Made by a program: the position numbers and the translations under genes. Source: Ktedonobacteraceae bacterium (GTDB lineage: Bacteria > Chloroflexota > Ktedonobacteria > Ktedonobacterales > Ktedonobacteraceae). Taken from it: a stretch of 64,000 bases of DNA. The DNA lies in the NCBI GenBank assembly GCA_035653615.1, contig DASRBN010000007.1:115599-179598 (forward strand). Direction: 5' to 3'. The notes beneath the pieces were generated by a model that was not told the origin of the DNA, did not search any database, and worked only from the letters and a program-made list of their open reading frames with translations. This document shows, piece after piece, positions 34,184-43,536 of this stretch (the first letter of the stretch is position 1; each line of letters opens with the position of its first letter).

Positions 34184-35723
34184 AATCAGACTTCGAGACA
34201 GCCAGCGTCGTGGGCGAGAGATTTTTCATATCTTTGCTCTCTGGTTCAGTCGTAGGATCGTTTGTAGCGCCATCTGACCAGCAGCAAAGCGCAACGATAC
34301 GTGTTCCTTTTCCGGGTATGCTTTCTACCTGTACTTCTCCGCCAAGCGCCTTCATGCGTTCTTGCATCGAAAGCAGGCCCACACCCAGACTTCCATGCTG
34401 AGTCGTATCAAACCCCTGACCATTATCACTAATTGCGAGAGTCACATTCTCATCAGCGATAGTCAGCGTCATTTGCACCAGGGTCGCATTGCTATGCCTG
34501 GCCACATTGGATAGCGCTTCCTGAGCCACACGAAACAATGCTTCCTCGACAGCCAGCGGCAGAACCTGGACATTCTGCATACCCTCGACGCCCTGCACTT
34601 GCAAGGTAGCGACGATGCCGGTCTGTTTTGTCCAGTCGGTTGCCAGTTCGCGCAGCGCGGCAACCAGCCCTTTGCCTTCGAGCGCAACGGGTCGTAGTTC
34701 GCGAATGAGAAAGGTTAATTCCTGTTGCGCCTGCTTCACCAGCTTTTCCGCTTCGTTCAGGCGCGCCTCGGCAGCATTCACATCGCGCCTGAGCAAGACC
34801 TTCGTCGCCCCTATCTGCATCGAGATGGCGAACACCTGCTGCTTGACGCTATCATGCAGGTCACGTGCCAGCCGATTGCGCTCTTCCAACATGGCGAGTT
34901 TTTGTCGCGCCTGCAGCAAATTCTGCAACTGTTCGGCCATGCGATTGAGCTGCCGCGAGGTTTGCCCCAATTCATCCTGAGAGGTATCATGTGCCAGTGC
35001 GGAAAAATCACCGCGCCCCCACATGTCCGCCGCGACAGAGAGCCTTTTGAGCCGCCTGGTAAGCCCGCGTGCCGTCAGATAACCGAAGATCGACCCGGCG
35101 ATGGCCGCGATGATCGTCACAACACCACCGGTGAATAAGATGAGATACAAGAGATCTGAAACCAGCTGAAATATATCCGGTTTGACCACCTTCATGAGAA
35201 GCGCACCCTGCAATGTACCATTCCGTCCTACGATGGGTGCTATCGCCACCAACTTTCCATCCGACTCCTGGCGAATCTTACTCGTTGCGCCTTTTGCATC
35301 GTTTAGCACGGCATTCAGATTCGCACGGCTTTGCGGAGATAGCTGCGCTGAGATCGGCGTACCAACGGGAATCGCATGCGTACCAATCGAGGCTAACGTT
35401 TGTCCATGTGTATCGACGACAGCAAGAAAATCAGGCGGATTTTTGAAAGGACCTTGATTAGTCAGGGTGGGACTGATTGTTTGCAACCATATTGTCAGTT
35501 CTTGACGATCCGGCGAGGCATGCACAAAATAAGGCGCGGCCTGCGGCGTTTCCTGCTTGAGATTATTCAGAACAATTGTCAAGACGTTCAGACTGACAAA
35601 ACCGAATACAATGCCGATGAAGGTCAACTCGATGAGCAGAAACGTCACAACTGAAGTCAGTGTATATGAAAGCGTCAGTTTTCCACGTAACTGGCGGAAT
35701 GGCCGTGTGAAGCGTTTCAGCAT
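34158..35723 (-). CDS. Membrane sensor histidine kinase (LiaS/NarX type)
   Basis: The 521-residue protein has a membrane helix at about 18-45 and an extracytoplasmic sensor region of about 145 residues. A second helix follows near 195 (LVSDLLYLILFTGGVVTIIA), then HAMP (RLKRLSVAADMWGRGDFSAL). HisKA_3 with His in ARDLHDSVKQQVF and an ATPase with AISDNGQGFD and GLLSMQERMKALGG come next. About 35 polar residues trail at the end. It senses an envelope signal. No response regulator gene is adjacent on this strand, unlike the other NarL-type systems here. Confidence 0.9.
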   Translation of the reverse strand: MLKRFTRPFRQLRGKLTLSYTLTSVVTFLLIELTFIGIVFGFVSLNVLTIVLNNLKQETPQAAPYFVHASPDRQELTIWLQTISPTLTNQGPFKNPPDFLAVVDTHGQTLASIGTHAIPVGTPISAQLSPQSRANLNAVLNDAKGATSKIRQESDGKLVAIAPIVGRNGTLQGALLMKVVKPDIFQLVSDLLYLILFTGGVVTIIAAIAGSIFGYLTARGLTRRLKRLSVAADMWGRGDFSALAHDTSQDELGQTSRQLNRMAEQLQNLLQARQKLAMLEERNRLARDLHDSVKQQVFAISMQIGATKVLLRRDVNAAEARLNEAEKLVKQAQQELTFLIRELRPVALEGKGLVAALRELATDWTKQTGIVATLQVQGVEGMQNVQVLPLAVEEALFRVAQEALSNVARHSNATLVQMTLTIADENVTLAISDNGQGFDTTQHGSLGVGLLSMQERMKALGGEVQVESIPGKGTRIVALCCWSDGATNDPTTEPESKDMKNLSPTTLAVSKSDFSARSDPR

Positions 35724-35778
35724 GGTTTTCCTCGATTTCTGATAGATATCCTTAGTCCTCAGTATAACATACCTGATA

Positions 35779-35829
35779 AGAGATAAAGAGACCTCACGTG
35801 CTATGGTCGTGTGAGGTCTCTTTATCTCT
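35779..35829 (-). terminator. Long hairpin terminator of the ABC exporter operon
   Basis: Arms 35779-35797 and 35811-35829 pair perfectly over 19 bp around a 13-nt loop. The hairpin begins 11 bp after the permease stop at 35840 on the minus strand and lies before the kinase start. No long T-run follows, but position supports termination. Confidence 0.6.
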
Positions 35830-35839
35830 CATTGACATC

Positions 35840-38560
35840 CTATTCGTAACGCAGCACCTCAAGCGGGCGAACCCGTACCGAACCCCATGCTACCAGGGCA
35901 GCTGTGCCCATCGCGAGCACTGCCGCGCCAGCTATCAAGCTGACGATGATCCAGGGGGTCGTGCTCAACTTCAGATTGAACAGGAAGCTTCCGAGCAGAG
36001 CTATCGCGCCCGTCGCCAGCAGCATGGCCATGAATGCGCCTATCGAACCTACAATACCATTCTCAATCATCACCTCGCTCAAGACGGAGCTGCTGGTATA
36101 GCCGACTGATTTGAGGATACCGAGTTCGCGCCGGCGCTCCAGCATTGCCAGGGCGACGGCATTCGCGACGATGATGATGCCGGCAATCAAGGAGAGCGAG
36201 GCAATCGCGACCAGCATCTCCAGAATGTTATTGAGCATCTGCGTGATATAGGTTCCGAGATCGGCCAGGTTCTGAACGGTAGCGTTCGGAACAATCGTGC
36301 CAAGGGTGTTCAGCGCCTTGTTCACTTGCGCCGGGTCGATCTTCATGTACGTGATGGTCGTGATTCCGGCGCCTGCCGAGCTGAGATGCTGTACAGTGCT
36401 GTTTGCCACCTGCACGCTTCCAACCTGCGAACCGGCTGATGTGCGACCATAGACACCGACAACTGTCGCGGTAGTGGTCGTTTTGCCGTCTGCGCTGGCA
36501 AACGTGATCGTGTCGCCGGGCTTCAGGTGCATCCCGAATGGGCCAGAGCTGGTCAGCAGGTCGCTAATCACAATGTTATTTGTTCCCGCATCGCTCGCAT
36601 TCAGGTTGCGCCCCTGTACAATCGTTAATGAGGGCACGTTCCGCGCCAGGTTGTATCCCTCCATCGAACTCAGGAAACTTACCACTTCCTGGCGATCATG
36701 TCCCGTATATCCCAGGATTTGCTGCAAGGGTTGTCCGTTGATAGCAACCGGCACTATCTGCGTATAGGTATCCGTGCGCGTCTTCGAGAGACCAGGCACC
36801 GTGTTGATCTTGCTTTGCAGGGTAGCAGTATCTGTTCCAGAGGTCAGGGTGACGACGTTATAGGTCAGGTTTTGCGTAAATGCATTGCTGATCTGCACCT
36901 GCAAGTCCTGCCCCAGCGCCAGCACCAGGCCTACTGTGAAGACACCGATGAACAGGGCCACCATGGTCGTCGTCGTGCGTGTGCGTTGCCGTCCGATGTT
37001 GCGCAGGGCCATCTTTGTGCTAACCTTCCAGCTGCGAGGCATCAATATAACGGCAATGCCCATCAATGAAGCCGCGAACATCAGGATGCCAAAGACCGGA
37101 AGCAGCAGGTAGACCAGCGCCGATGCAACTACACCGGCCAGGATCAGGGCCAGGGACTTGAGATTGAAGCGTTCCGGCACCGGCAGCTTGCTGACGATGA
37201 AGACTACCAGTCCGAAGAATGCGCTCAGCACCAGCAAGAAGGCGAATGTTCCATAAACCGCGCCAATACCCAGCATTACATTGTTATTCAGTATCACGAT
37301 GGCCAGCCCGCAGAACAATACCGAGAGGATGACCAGCAGGCCAATCGTCAGCATCACGCTGCTCGCGCCCTTATTTTCCGGCAATTCGCGTATCACGTTC
37401 AATGGTCGAATGTTGGCGGCCTGCACTATCGGCATCAGGCCGAAGATCAGAGCTGTGAGAAAGCCGATTGCGACTCCACCCGCGACCGTCCAGGGGTTCA
37501 GGATGAACGGGATTGCCAGTCCAAGATTTTGCATCAAGGAGCGTACAATATAGCTGACGCCGGTAGCTGCTGCCGCGCCGACGACTCCACCGATCAGGCC
37601 GAGCATACCAGCTTCCAACCCGAAGAGCAGGTAAAGGTCAACCTTGCGATAGCCAGCAGTCTTGAGCATGGCGATCTCGGTCTTGCGCCGCGAGAGTAAG
37701 ACCTGCATCGTGTTGACGATACCCACGCCACCGATCAGCAGTGCCAGCAAACCGGCAATCTCTAAAAACTCGTTGATATTATTGATTGAGGTCTGCTGGG
37801 CCTTCAGAGCATCCGCAACCGTCTGCGTAGAGACCAGCGGCAACTGTGAGTTGATCGCCTTAACCGCCGCATCGGTATGCGCCTGGTCTACCGTCGTTAC
37901 ATAGACTTCATTATAGGCTGCAGGTACATTGGGAGCAGCTGCTGTATAATCATGCTGCGAAACCAGGACGAGATTGCTTGACTGAGCAAACACGCCCGAG
38001 TTGGCAACGACTCCATCAATGGTTACATGCAACGTCTCGCCCGAACCGGCCAGCGATTTTGTATATACATTCAGGCTATCACCTACATGCTTATGATAGG
38101 TATCAAGGAAGTTCTGGGTGACGATGACCCGGCCATTGGTAAGCAGATTCGCGATGTTCCCATTGCCCGGGGTGACAAATGTTGGCTCTGAGACGACCGG
38201 AAAGTTATTCGGATCAACCGCTTCAACTGTAAAAGATGAGAGTGTCGATCCCGTTGCGCTCAACGTGCCACTCGCGGTGGTGACCGCCGTATAATTGGTG
38301 ATCGTGCCCTTGCTCTCAAGCTGGGCAAAGACAGACAGGTCGCTCGACTTAAGCGGCACACCTGTTGAAGTGACGGCAATATCGCCGCCATTCGTATCGC
38401 GCGTGTTTGAAGTAAGCGAGTTTTGCAGCATAGACCCTGCAAGCTGTAGAGCGACAATCGCCATCACACCGACGGCTACACAGAAGATTGCCAGGACTGT
38501 CCGCTGCCCGCCACGGAGCAGCGAACGCGAAGTATAGTTGAAGTACATAGAAGTTTTCAT
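35840..38560 (-). CDS. MacB/FtsX-like ABC transporter permease
   Basis: The 906-residue protein has two copies of the FtsX domain. A first helix (about 15-40) precedes a large extracytoplasmic MacB_PCD domain (about 45-255). Helices at about 260-390 and 400-530 follow, then a second extracytoplasmic domain (about 555-770) and the last three helices (780-890). ELGILKSVGYTSSSVLSEVM and EIAMLKTAGYRKVDLYLLFG are the two FtsX signatures. It would export or extract a substrate, such as a lipid, peptide or macrolide, together with the ATPase encoded 35 bp upstream. Confidence 0.9.
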   Translation of the reverse strand: MKTSMYFNYTSRSLLRGGQRTVLAIFCVAVGVMAIVALQLAGSMLQNSLTSNTRDTNGGDIAVTSTGVPLKSSDLSVFAQLESKGTITNYTAVTTASGTLSATGSTLSSFTVEAVDPNNFPVVSEPTFVTPGNGNIANLLTNGRVIVTQNFLDTYHKHVGDSLNVYTKSLAGSGETLHVTIDGVVANSGVFAQSSNLVLVSQHDYTAAAPNVPAAYNEVYVTTVDQAHTDAAVKAINSQLPLVSTQTVADALKAQQTSINNINEFLEIAGLLALLIGGVGIVNTMQVLLSRRKTEIAMLKTAGYRKVDLYLLFGLEAGMLGLIGGVVGAAAATGVSYIVRSLMQNLGLAIPFILNPWTVAGGVAIGFLTALIFGLMPIVQAANIRPLNVIRELPENKGASSVMLTIGLLVILSVLFCGLAIVILNNNVMLGIGAVYGTFAFLLVLSAFFGLVVFIVSKLPVPERFNLKSLALILAGVVASALVYLLLPVFGILMFAASLMGIAVILMPRSWKVSTKMALRNIGRQRTRTTTTMVALFIGVFTVGLVLALGQDLQVQISNAFTQNLTYNVVTLTSGTDTATLQSKINTVPGLSKTRTDTYTQIVPVAINGQPLQQILGYTGHDRQEVVSFLSSMEGYNLARNVPSLTIVQGRNLNASDAGTNNIVISDLLTSSGPFGMHLKPGDTITFASADGKTTTTATVVGVYGRTSAGSQVGSVQVANSTVQHLSSAGAGITTITYMKIDPAQVNKALNTLGTIVPNATVQNLADLGTYITQMLNNILEMLVAIASLSLIAGIIIVANAVALAMLERRRELGILKSVGYTSSSVLSEVMIENGIVGSIGAFMAMLLATGAIALLGSFLFNLKLSTTPWIIVSLIAGAAVLAMGTAALVAWGSVRVRPLEVLRYE

Positions 38561-38595
38561 TGTCGTATCTTCCTTTCCTTAGATTGCACCGGAAA

Positions 38596-39345
38596 CTACT
38601 GCGTGATTCTGCCGTTGGAATGATCGATCTCGCCAATTCTGCCATCGACGATACGAATAGCGCGGTCGGCATGCGAGGCCACAACCGGATCATGGGTAGC
38701 GATGATAAAGGTTTTGCCGGTTTTTTCGCGCAGGTCTGCGATGAGTTTGAGGACGTTTTCGCCATTGCGCGCATCCAGGTTGCCCGTTGGCTCGTCCGCG
38801 ATGACGAACGCGGGGTCGGTTGCCAGTGCGCGAGCAATCGCCACACGCTGCTGTTCGCCACCCGAAAGCTGAGTGGGACGATGATCGAGCCGGTGTGCGA
38901 GACCAACCAGGGTCAGCAACTCTTGCGCTCGCGCGGAAGGCGAACCCTTATGCTTGCCAACGTAGAGAGGCACTTCGACATTTTCCTGCGCTGTTAGCGT
39001 CGGGATCAGGTTGAATGCCTGGAACACCATGCCGATTTTGCCGTTGCGCACAACCGCCAGTTTGGCCTCACTCATGCGAGTGATATCGACGCCATCAACC
39101 AGCACCTGGCCGGTGGTGGGATTATCCAATCCGGCAATGATGCCCAGCAGTGTGCTTTTGCCTGAACCGGACGGCCCGACGATGGAGACAAATTCACCGC
39201 TCATAATCGAAAAACTAATGCCCTTGAGAATTTCGATGCGCTCGTGACCAAGTGGAAGGCTTTTGGTGATATCGCGCACATCCATAACGACTGCATTTGC
39301 TACCTTCTGGTTTTGCTCTGGTTCGAGGATGATTTGTGTGTTCAT
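38596..39345 (-). CDS. MacB/LolD-like ABC transporter ATPase
   Basis: The 249-residue ATPase has Walker A GPSGSGKSTLLGI, the ABC signature LSGGEQQRVAIARAL, Walker B FVIADEPTGNLD and the switch His in IIATHDPVVASHAD. The pattern is that of the LolD/MacB subfamily, which uses mechanotransmission permeases like the one encoded next. Two TAACTGT direct repeats (39384-39390 and 39403-39409) lie about 40-65 bp upstream and could be a regulator site. Confidence 0.93.
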   Translation of the reverse strand: MNTQIILEPEQNQKVANAVVMDVRDITKSLPLGHERIEILKGISFSIMSGEFVSIVGPSGSGKSTLLGIIAGLDNPTTGQVLVDGVDITRMSEAKLAVVRNGKIGMVFQAFNLIPTLTAQENVEVPLYVGKHKGSPSARAQELLTLVGLAHRLDHRPTQLSGGEQQRVAIARALATDPAFVIADEPTGNLDARNGENVLKLIADLREKTGKTFIIATHDPVVASHADRAIRIVDGRIGEIDHSNGRITQ

Positions 39346-39383
39346 ATTGCTTCTCTTCTCTCTTTCTTTACTCTTTTGTTATC

Positions 39384-39409
39384 TAACTGTTACCTCAATC
39401 AGTAACTGT
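39384..39409. promoter_or_regulatory. TAACTGT direct repeats upstream of ABC operon
   Basis: TAACTGT occurs twice, at 39384-39390 and 39403-39409, 19 bp start to start. This is close to two helical turns, and it lies in the AT-rich leader of the exporter operon. It resembles a response-regulator or repressor site, with no known match. Confidence 0.3.
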
Positions 39410-39495
39410 GTAAAGAATAAGCGAGAAGCATAAATATGTGATGCGTCTGGAGTCCTGTTTACGGTAGGTCTGTAGGCGGGGAGAAAAAGGATATC

Positions 39496-40377
39496 TTAGC
39501 GGTATTGGGCTATGCCTCGTTCAAAAGCCTGCCAGTCGCCATCTTCCAGGCCATATAAGGCTTCTTGCAGGGCAAACGTTCCGGCATAGAAACGCGCGCG
39601 CGGCAACACCTGCTCTATGCCAGAATAGGTAGCAGAGAAGCGTTTGAGAAACTGTTCGCCGTAGCCAACAGAGCAGAGAATAGCGGCAAAATCTGTGGCG
39701 GGGTCGCCCCAACCCGCGGAACTGAAATCAATAATCCCGCTGATACTCCTTGTACCGGCATCATAGAGAATATTGCTCGGCCCAAAATCGCCGTGAATGA
39801 ACGCGGGCGTATAATCACAATTGTGCGGGTCGCTCAAAAATTCTTCAAAATGCCGGGTCGTCCAGGCGCGCGCACCAGGTCGCATATAACGGAACAGCTT
39901 ATCTCGAAATCGCTCGTATAATTCCTGCCATTCCTCACAACCACGAAAGTCCGGTAATTTCACCTCTAGCGCCTCAGCAGGAGTAGCGTGTAAGGCGCGG
40001 AGAAATGTTGCCAGCTGATCTGCCAGGTGCTGGAGCTGCGTTTCATCGTGTATCGCGTGCAATGTTTGCGGCCAGAGCGGCACCCCGGGCAGCATATGAT
40101 AGCCCATAAAAACATGGCCAATGGCTTCACCCATCTCGCTACGATAAATAGGATCGGGAATTGGCAATGGCAGACGACCCTGTAAGCTCCACAGAACCGC
40201 GCATTCCGTCACCATCTTGCCCGCCTCACGCATCGTTTTTGGGAAACGGAAGATAATTTTGTCGTTAATTACCAGAATATCGTTGAACTGGCCATTTTGA
40301 TTTAAATGCGCCTTCTCGATCTCCAAATCAGGATAGAGATCATGAATAACTTGAATATAGCCTGCTTGCCTATCCAA
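39496..40377 (-). CDS. Aminoglycoside phosphotransferase-family kinase
   Basis: The 293-residue protein has the APH/choline-kinase fold. The nucleotide part contains ILVINDKIIFRFPKT with the conserved Lys. The catalytic loop is FIHGDFGPSNILYD (HGD and Asn) and the metal-binding DFG-like motif is IIDFSSAGWGDPATDFA. Members phosphorylate aminoglycosides, macrolides, homoserine or other small molecules, so antibiotic resistance should not be assumed. The frame starts with TTG at 40377 and lacks a strong Shine-Dalgarno. Confidence 0.85.
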   Translation of the reverse strand: MDRQAGYIQVIHDLYPDLEIEKAHLNQNGQFNDILVINDKIIFRFPKTMREAGKMVTECAVLWSLQGRLPLPIPDPIYRSEMGEAIGHVFMGYHMLPGVPLWPQTLHAIHDETQLQHLADQLATFLRALHATPAEALEVKLPDFRGCEEWQELYERFRDKLFRYMRPGARAWTTRHFEEFLSDPHNCDYTPAFIHGDFGPSNILYDAGTRSISGIIDFSSAGWGDPATDFAAILCSVGYGEQFLKRFSATYSGIEQVLPRARFYAGTFALQEALYGLEDGDWQAFERGIAQYR

Positions 40378-40409
40378 AGTTAACTCGCTTTCCGTCTATT
40401 GATTATCTG

Positions 40410-40425
40410 CCGGGCTTTAGCCCGG
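40410..40425 (-). terminator. CCGGGCT hairpin
   Basis: CCGGGCT and AGCCCGG flank a 2-nt TT loop. It overlaps the stop of the 32-residue frame at 40417. No T-run follows, so it is only a candidate terminator. Confidence 0.35.
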
Positions 40426-40515
40426 TCTTCGTTCAAGCGAGCGTTTGAGCAAACCCAACAATGCGATGGTACCGAACCATACAGCAACCAGTACCCACGA
40501 TCTGCGCTCGTCCAT
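40417..40515 (-). CDS. 32-residue putative single-helix membrane peptide
   Basis: A short frame begins at ATG 40515 with AAAGGA 7 nt upstream and ends at TAA 40417-40419. The peptide has a charged start (MDERRSW), one hydrophobic helix (VLVAVWFGTIALLGLL) and a basic end (KRSLERRPG), as in many small membrane proteins. It lies just upstream of the APH-family gene on the same strand. The last codons fall in the CCGGGC hairpin. No family recognised. Confidence 0.35.
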   Translation of the reverse strand: MDERRSWVLVAVWFGTIALLGLLKRSLERRPG

Positions 40516-40856
40516 GATTTTTTCCTTTCAGCCTGCAAAGCGTTTTTTGTTCACCTGCTGCTGTAGGGACAGCGCCTTGTGCCTGTCCTCATTAGGGTTG
40601 CAGGACAGGCACAAGGCGCTGTCCCTACAGCAGCAAACATATTCCCAACTATAGTACCACAAAATACGTTGCGACTTCCTGAACGATATCCATCAGGCGA
40701 GCAATTCTTATCAGATTCTTATGGTTTCTTGAACCTTCCTTGAGTTGTTTTCGCTAGTATATGTACAGAGAGCTTCCTTCAGGGTAAGCTTCTTCGTCAA
40801 ACATGGTCATGCAGCATTCTATGCAAATCAAATTGGACCGGCCAGGAAGGAGAGAC
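40516..40856. other. Intergenic region with long inverted repeat
   Basis: This 341-bp gap holds the 34-bp-arm inverted repeat at 40556-40635. The rest up to the lipoprotein start shows GAAGGAGAG before ATG 40857, and no firm promoter or gene. Confidence 0.35.
40556..40635. repeat. 80-bp inverted-repeat element with 34-bp arms
   Basis: Arms 40556-40589 and 40602-40635 are perfect reverse complements over 34 bp with a 12-nt loop. The centre of each arm, GGGACAGCGCCTTGTGCCTG, belongs to the CTTGT hairpin family seen at 14.37, 16.80, 17.04 and 31.70 kb. The element looks like two family members in head-to-head array and is MITE-like in form. Confidence 0.65.
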
Positions 40857-42287
40857 ATGCAATTTTTCAAAGAGAAGATAGCTGGAGATTCAAAGAAGCT
40901 TTTTTCGATTGTCGCGGCATTTCTTATTGCCACAACAACGCTGGCAGCTTGTAGCGGCTCCTCTACTACAAGTCAGAATAGCAATGGCGATATTCACAAG
41001 ATCCAACATGTCGTTGTAATCATGCAGGAGAATCGTTCATTTGACAGCTACTTTGGCACATTCCCTGGAGCCGATGGCATTCCCATGCAGAATGGCGTGC
41101 CTACCGTCTGTGTCAATGACCCTCTGACGCATCAATGTGTCAAGCCATACCATGATTCGCAGGACCTGAATCATGGGGGGCCGCATGGCGCGGTAAATGC
41201 AGCCGCAGACATAGACAATGGCAAGATGGATGGTTTCATTGCGCAGGCTGAAAAAGGAAAAGGCAGTTGTAACACCCCGGATAATCCCGCGTGCAGTGGC
41301 AATGGCCAGACCGATGTAATGGGCTATCACGATGCGCGTGAAATTCCCAACTACTGGACCTATGCTGAAAATTTCGTATTGCAGGATCATATGTTCGAGC
41401 CGGACGCTTCCTGGAGCTTGCCCTCGCACCTGTTCATGGTTTCAGCCTGGTCGGCCTATTGTAGCAAACCGGGAGACCCGCAGAGTTGTGTGAATAACAT
41501 CAAAGGACCCGTGAGCCTCAAGCAAGCCAACGCCTACCAGGCAGATTACGCCTGGACCGACCTCACCTACTTGCTCTATAAAAACCATATCAGTTGGGCC
41601 TATTACGTCGCGCCAGGCACCCAGCCTGACTGTGACGATGACGCGGCATCATGCGCTCCCGTGAAGCAGGGGCCGAAAACTCCGGGCATCTGGAATCCCT
41701 TGCCCAATTTTGATACTGTCAAGCAAGATGGGCAGCTGAACAATATCCAGTCCGTGAACAATTTCTACACGGCGGCCAAAAACGGCACGCTTCCCGCCGT
41801 TTCGTGGATCACGCCGGATGGCAAGGAGAGCGAGCATCCACCTGCCTTAGTAAGCGTCGGCCAGGCCTACGTGACCGGCCTGATCAATGCCATCATGCAA
41901 GGACCAGACTGGAGCAGTACGGCCATCTTCCTGGCCTGGGACGACTGGGGCGGCTTCTACGATCACGTTGTGCCGCCGAAGGTCGATCAGAATGGATATG
42001 GATTGCGCGTTCCCGGTATCGTGATCAGTCCTTACGCCAAAAAGGGCTACATCGATCACCAGACGCTCAGCTTCGACGCCTACCTGAAGTTCATCGAGGA
42101 TGATTTCCTGAACAGCCAGCGCCTCGATCCCAAGACCGATGGTCGTCCCGACCCACGCCCCGACGTGCGCGAAGACGCCTCTATCCTCGGCAACCTGCTG
42201 GCAGACTTCGACTTTAGCCAGTCGCCGCGTCCACCTATGGTGCTGCCGACCAATCCGCCGCCGGGGCCGGCTTCGACTCCATCATGA
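40857..42287 (+). CDS. Phospholipase C/acid phosphatase-type lipoprotein
   Basis: The protein of about 476 residues has a lipoprotein signal ([20 protein letters not shown]), with lipobox Cys about 34 residues in. The mature part belongs to the phosphoesterase family of phospholipase C and Acp[21 protein letters not shown] at the start, then metal and active-site segments [13 protein letters not shown] and [17 protein letters not shown]. It should hydrolyse phosphoesters outside the cell. I start at ATG 40857, with GAAGGAGAG 2 nt upstream; the earlier in-frame ATG at 40803 lacks a site. The C-terminus is Pro-rich. Confidence 0.88.
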   Translation: MQFFKEKIAGDSKKLFSIVAAFLIATTTLAACSGSSTTSQNSNGDIHKIQHVVVIMQENRSFDSYFGTFPGADGIPMQNGVPTVCVNDPLTHQCVKPYHDSQDLNHGGPHGAVNAAADIDNGKMDGFIAQAEKGKGSCNTPDNPACSGNGQTDVMGYHDAREIPNYWTYAENFVLQDHMFEPDASWSLPSHLFMVSAWSAYCSKPGDPQSCVNNIKGPVSLKQANAYQADYAWTDLTYLLYKNHISWAYYVAPGTQPDCDDDAASCAPVKQGPKTPGIWNPLPNFDTVKQDGQLNNIQSVNNFYTAAKNGTLPAVSWITPDGKESEHPPALVSVGQAYVTGLINAIMQGPDWSSTAIFLAWDDWGGFYDHVVPPKVDQNGYGLRVPGIVISPYAKKGYIDHQTLSFDAYLKFIEDDFLNSQRLDPKTDGRPDPRPDVREDASILGNLLADFDFSQSPRPPMVLPTNPPPGPASTPS

Positions 42288-42336
42288 AAAAACATTCAAT
42301 AGAGTCATTTCAATTTACGCTGCCCTGGATACAACT

Positions 42337-42366
42337 CGCGAATATCACCGGCCGGTGATATTCGCG
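42337..42366. terminator. 30-bp perfect palindrome between convergent genes
   Basis: CGCGAATATCACCGG and its exact complement meet without a loop at 42337-42366. It lies 49 bp after the lipoprotein stop and contains the stop of the minus-strand propeller gene (42345-42347). It probably serves as bidirectional terminator. Confidence 0.55.
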
Positions 42367-43331
42367 ATATCATTGGTATAGTCTTCCGTGAACCACAGTT
42401 TCCCATGTGGACCAGGCGTGATATCCTGCGCGACACTGGGGTCAGATGGAATCAGGTATTCAGTGATTATCCCATGCGGAGTAATGCGCCCAATCTGATT
42501 CCCTATTACCTCTGTGAACCAGATATTCCCATCAGGACCCAGAGTGATCCCTGATGGTTGACTCGAGGCCTTCGGAAGTGGGTATTCGGCGATCTTACCA
42601 GTGATGCTAATGCGCCCAATCTTACCTGCTTCTCGTTCAGTGAACCAGAGATGATCATTAGCATCACTGGTGATTCCAAAAGGATAGCTGTTAGATGTAG
42701 GGACCGGAAATTCAGTAATCTGCCCGTCAGGGGAAATCCGTCCAATTTTGTTATCGTTCGCCTCTGTAAACCAGAGGTTGCCATCAGGGCCGGAAACGAT
42801 ACCCCATGGAACAGATTGAGAATCCGCGAGGGCATATTCTGTAATTTGCCCACCAGGAGTAATCTTGCCAATCTTACCCGCGTTATATTCAGTAAACCAG
42901 AGGTTGTCATCGGGTCCCAAAGTAATTCCAGCAGGCCAGCCATTAGCCGTTGGAACAGGAAATTCAGTGATCACCCCTTGAGGGGTAATGCGCCCAATTT
43001 TGTTGCCGATTTCCTCAGTAAACCAGAGATTGCCATCCGGGCCGACGGTTATTTCAGCCGGAATACTCTGGGAGGTAGGAATCGGGAAGTGTGTCACTTT
43101 GATACCTGGTGTGATCCTATCAATTGTATTTCCATCTGTCTCTACCACCCAGAAGTTGCCATCCGGGCCGAAAACGATTCCATTGGGGCCATTTCCACCC
43201 GGAATCGGGTATTCCCTGATTTTTCCTGGCATAGTTGGTATGGTGTGAGCGGAGACAATGGGTGATAAGGTGAGGAGAAAGCAGGATAGCAGGACAAATA
43301 GCAGGTAACGAAGGAAGTGTGCGCCTTTCAT
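42345..43331 (-). CDS. Secreted Vgb/streptogramin-lyase-like beta-propeller
   Basis: The protein of about 328 residues has a signal peptide (FLRYLLFVLLSCFLLTLSPI, then VSA) and seven repeats of about 42 residues of type GPDGNLWFTE-NKIGRITP-G-ITEFPVP. This is the virginiamycin B lyase/NHL-like seven-bladed propeller. True Vgb is cytoplasmic and linearises streptogramins; this secreted homologue may bind or cleave another substrate. I start at ATG 43331, since GGGGGA lies 6 nt upstream; a TTG two codons earlier is in frame. The gene converges with the lipoprotein gene. Confidence 0.82.
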   Translation of the reverse strand: MKGAHFLRYLLFVLLSCFLLTLSPIVSAHTIPTMPGKIREYPIPGGNGPNGIVFGPDGNFWVVETDGNTIDRITPGIKVTHFPIPTSQSIPAEITVGPDGNLWFTEEIGNKIGRITPQGVITEFPVPTANGWPAGITLGPDDNLWFTEYNAGKIGKITPGGQITEYALADSQSVPWGIVSGPDGNLWFTEANDNKIGRISPDGQITEFPVPTSNSYPFGITSDANDHLWFTEREAGKIGRISITGKIAEYPLPKASSQPSGITLGPDGNIWFTEVIGNQIGRITPHGIITEYLIPSDPSVAQDITPGPHGKLWFTEDYTNDIANITGR

Positions 43332-43536
43332 AGTCAATCCCCCTTGTTGCGAAACAAAATCAGCGCCTGGCCAACAGGTATAGCTGTATCAATCAATGTT
43401 GATCGACACAGCTATACTACTCCTTCCGTCAACATCTTAGAGCGCGTTTTGTTAATCACAGAGATGATCTCACCTGATAGACTAAAGGGATGAGCTTGCA
43501 TTCACATCTCAAAAAGAACTGGGCTGAAACACCCCA

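Noticed and set aside
39496..40377. Aminoglycoside resistance gene
   Set aside because: The APH fold is clear, but this family includes many kinases of other small molecules, and nothing nearby points to resistance. Only the fold is claimed.
42558..43265. 235-codon open frame opposite the Vgb-like propeller gene
   Set aside because: Its repeats merely mirror the propeller repeats on the other strand; the minus-strand frame has a signal peptide and family motifs.
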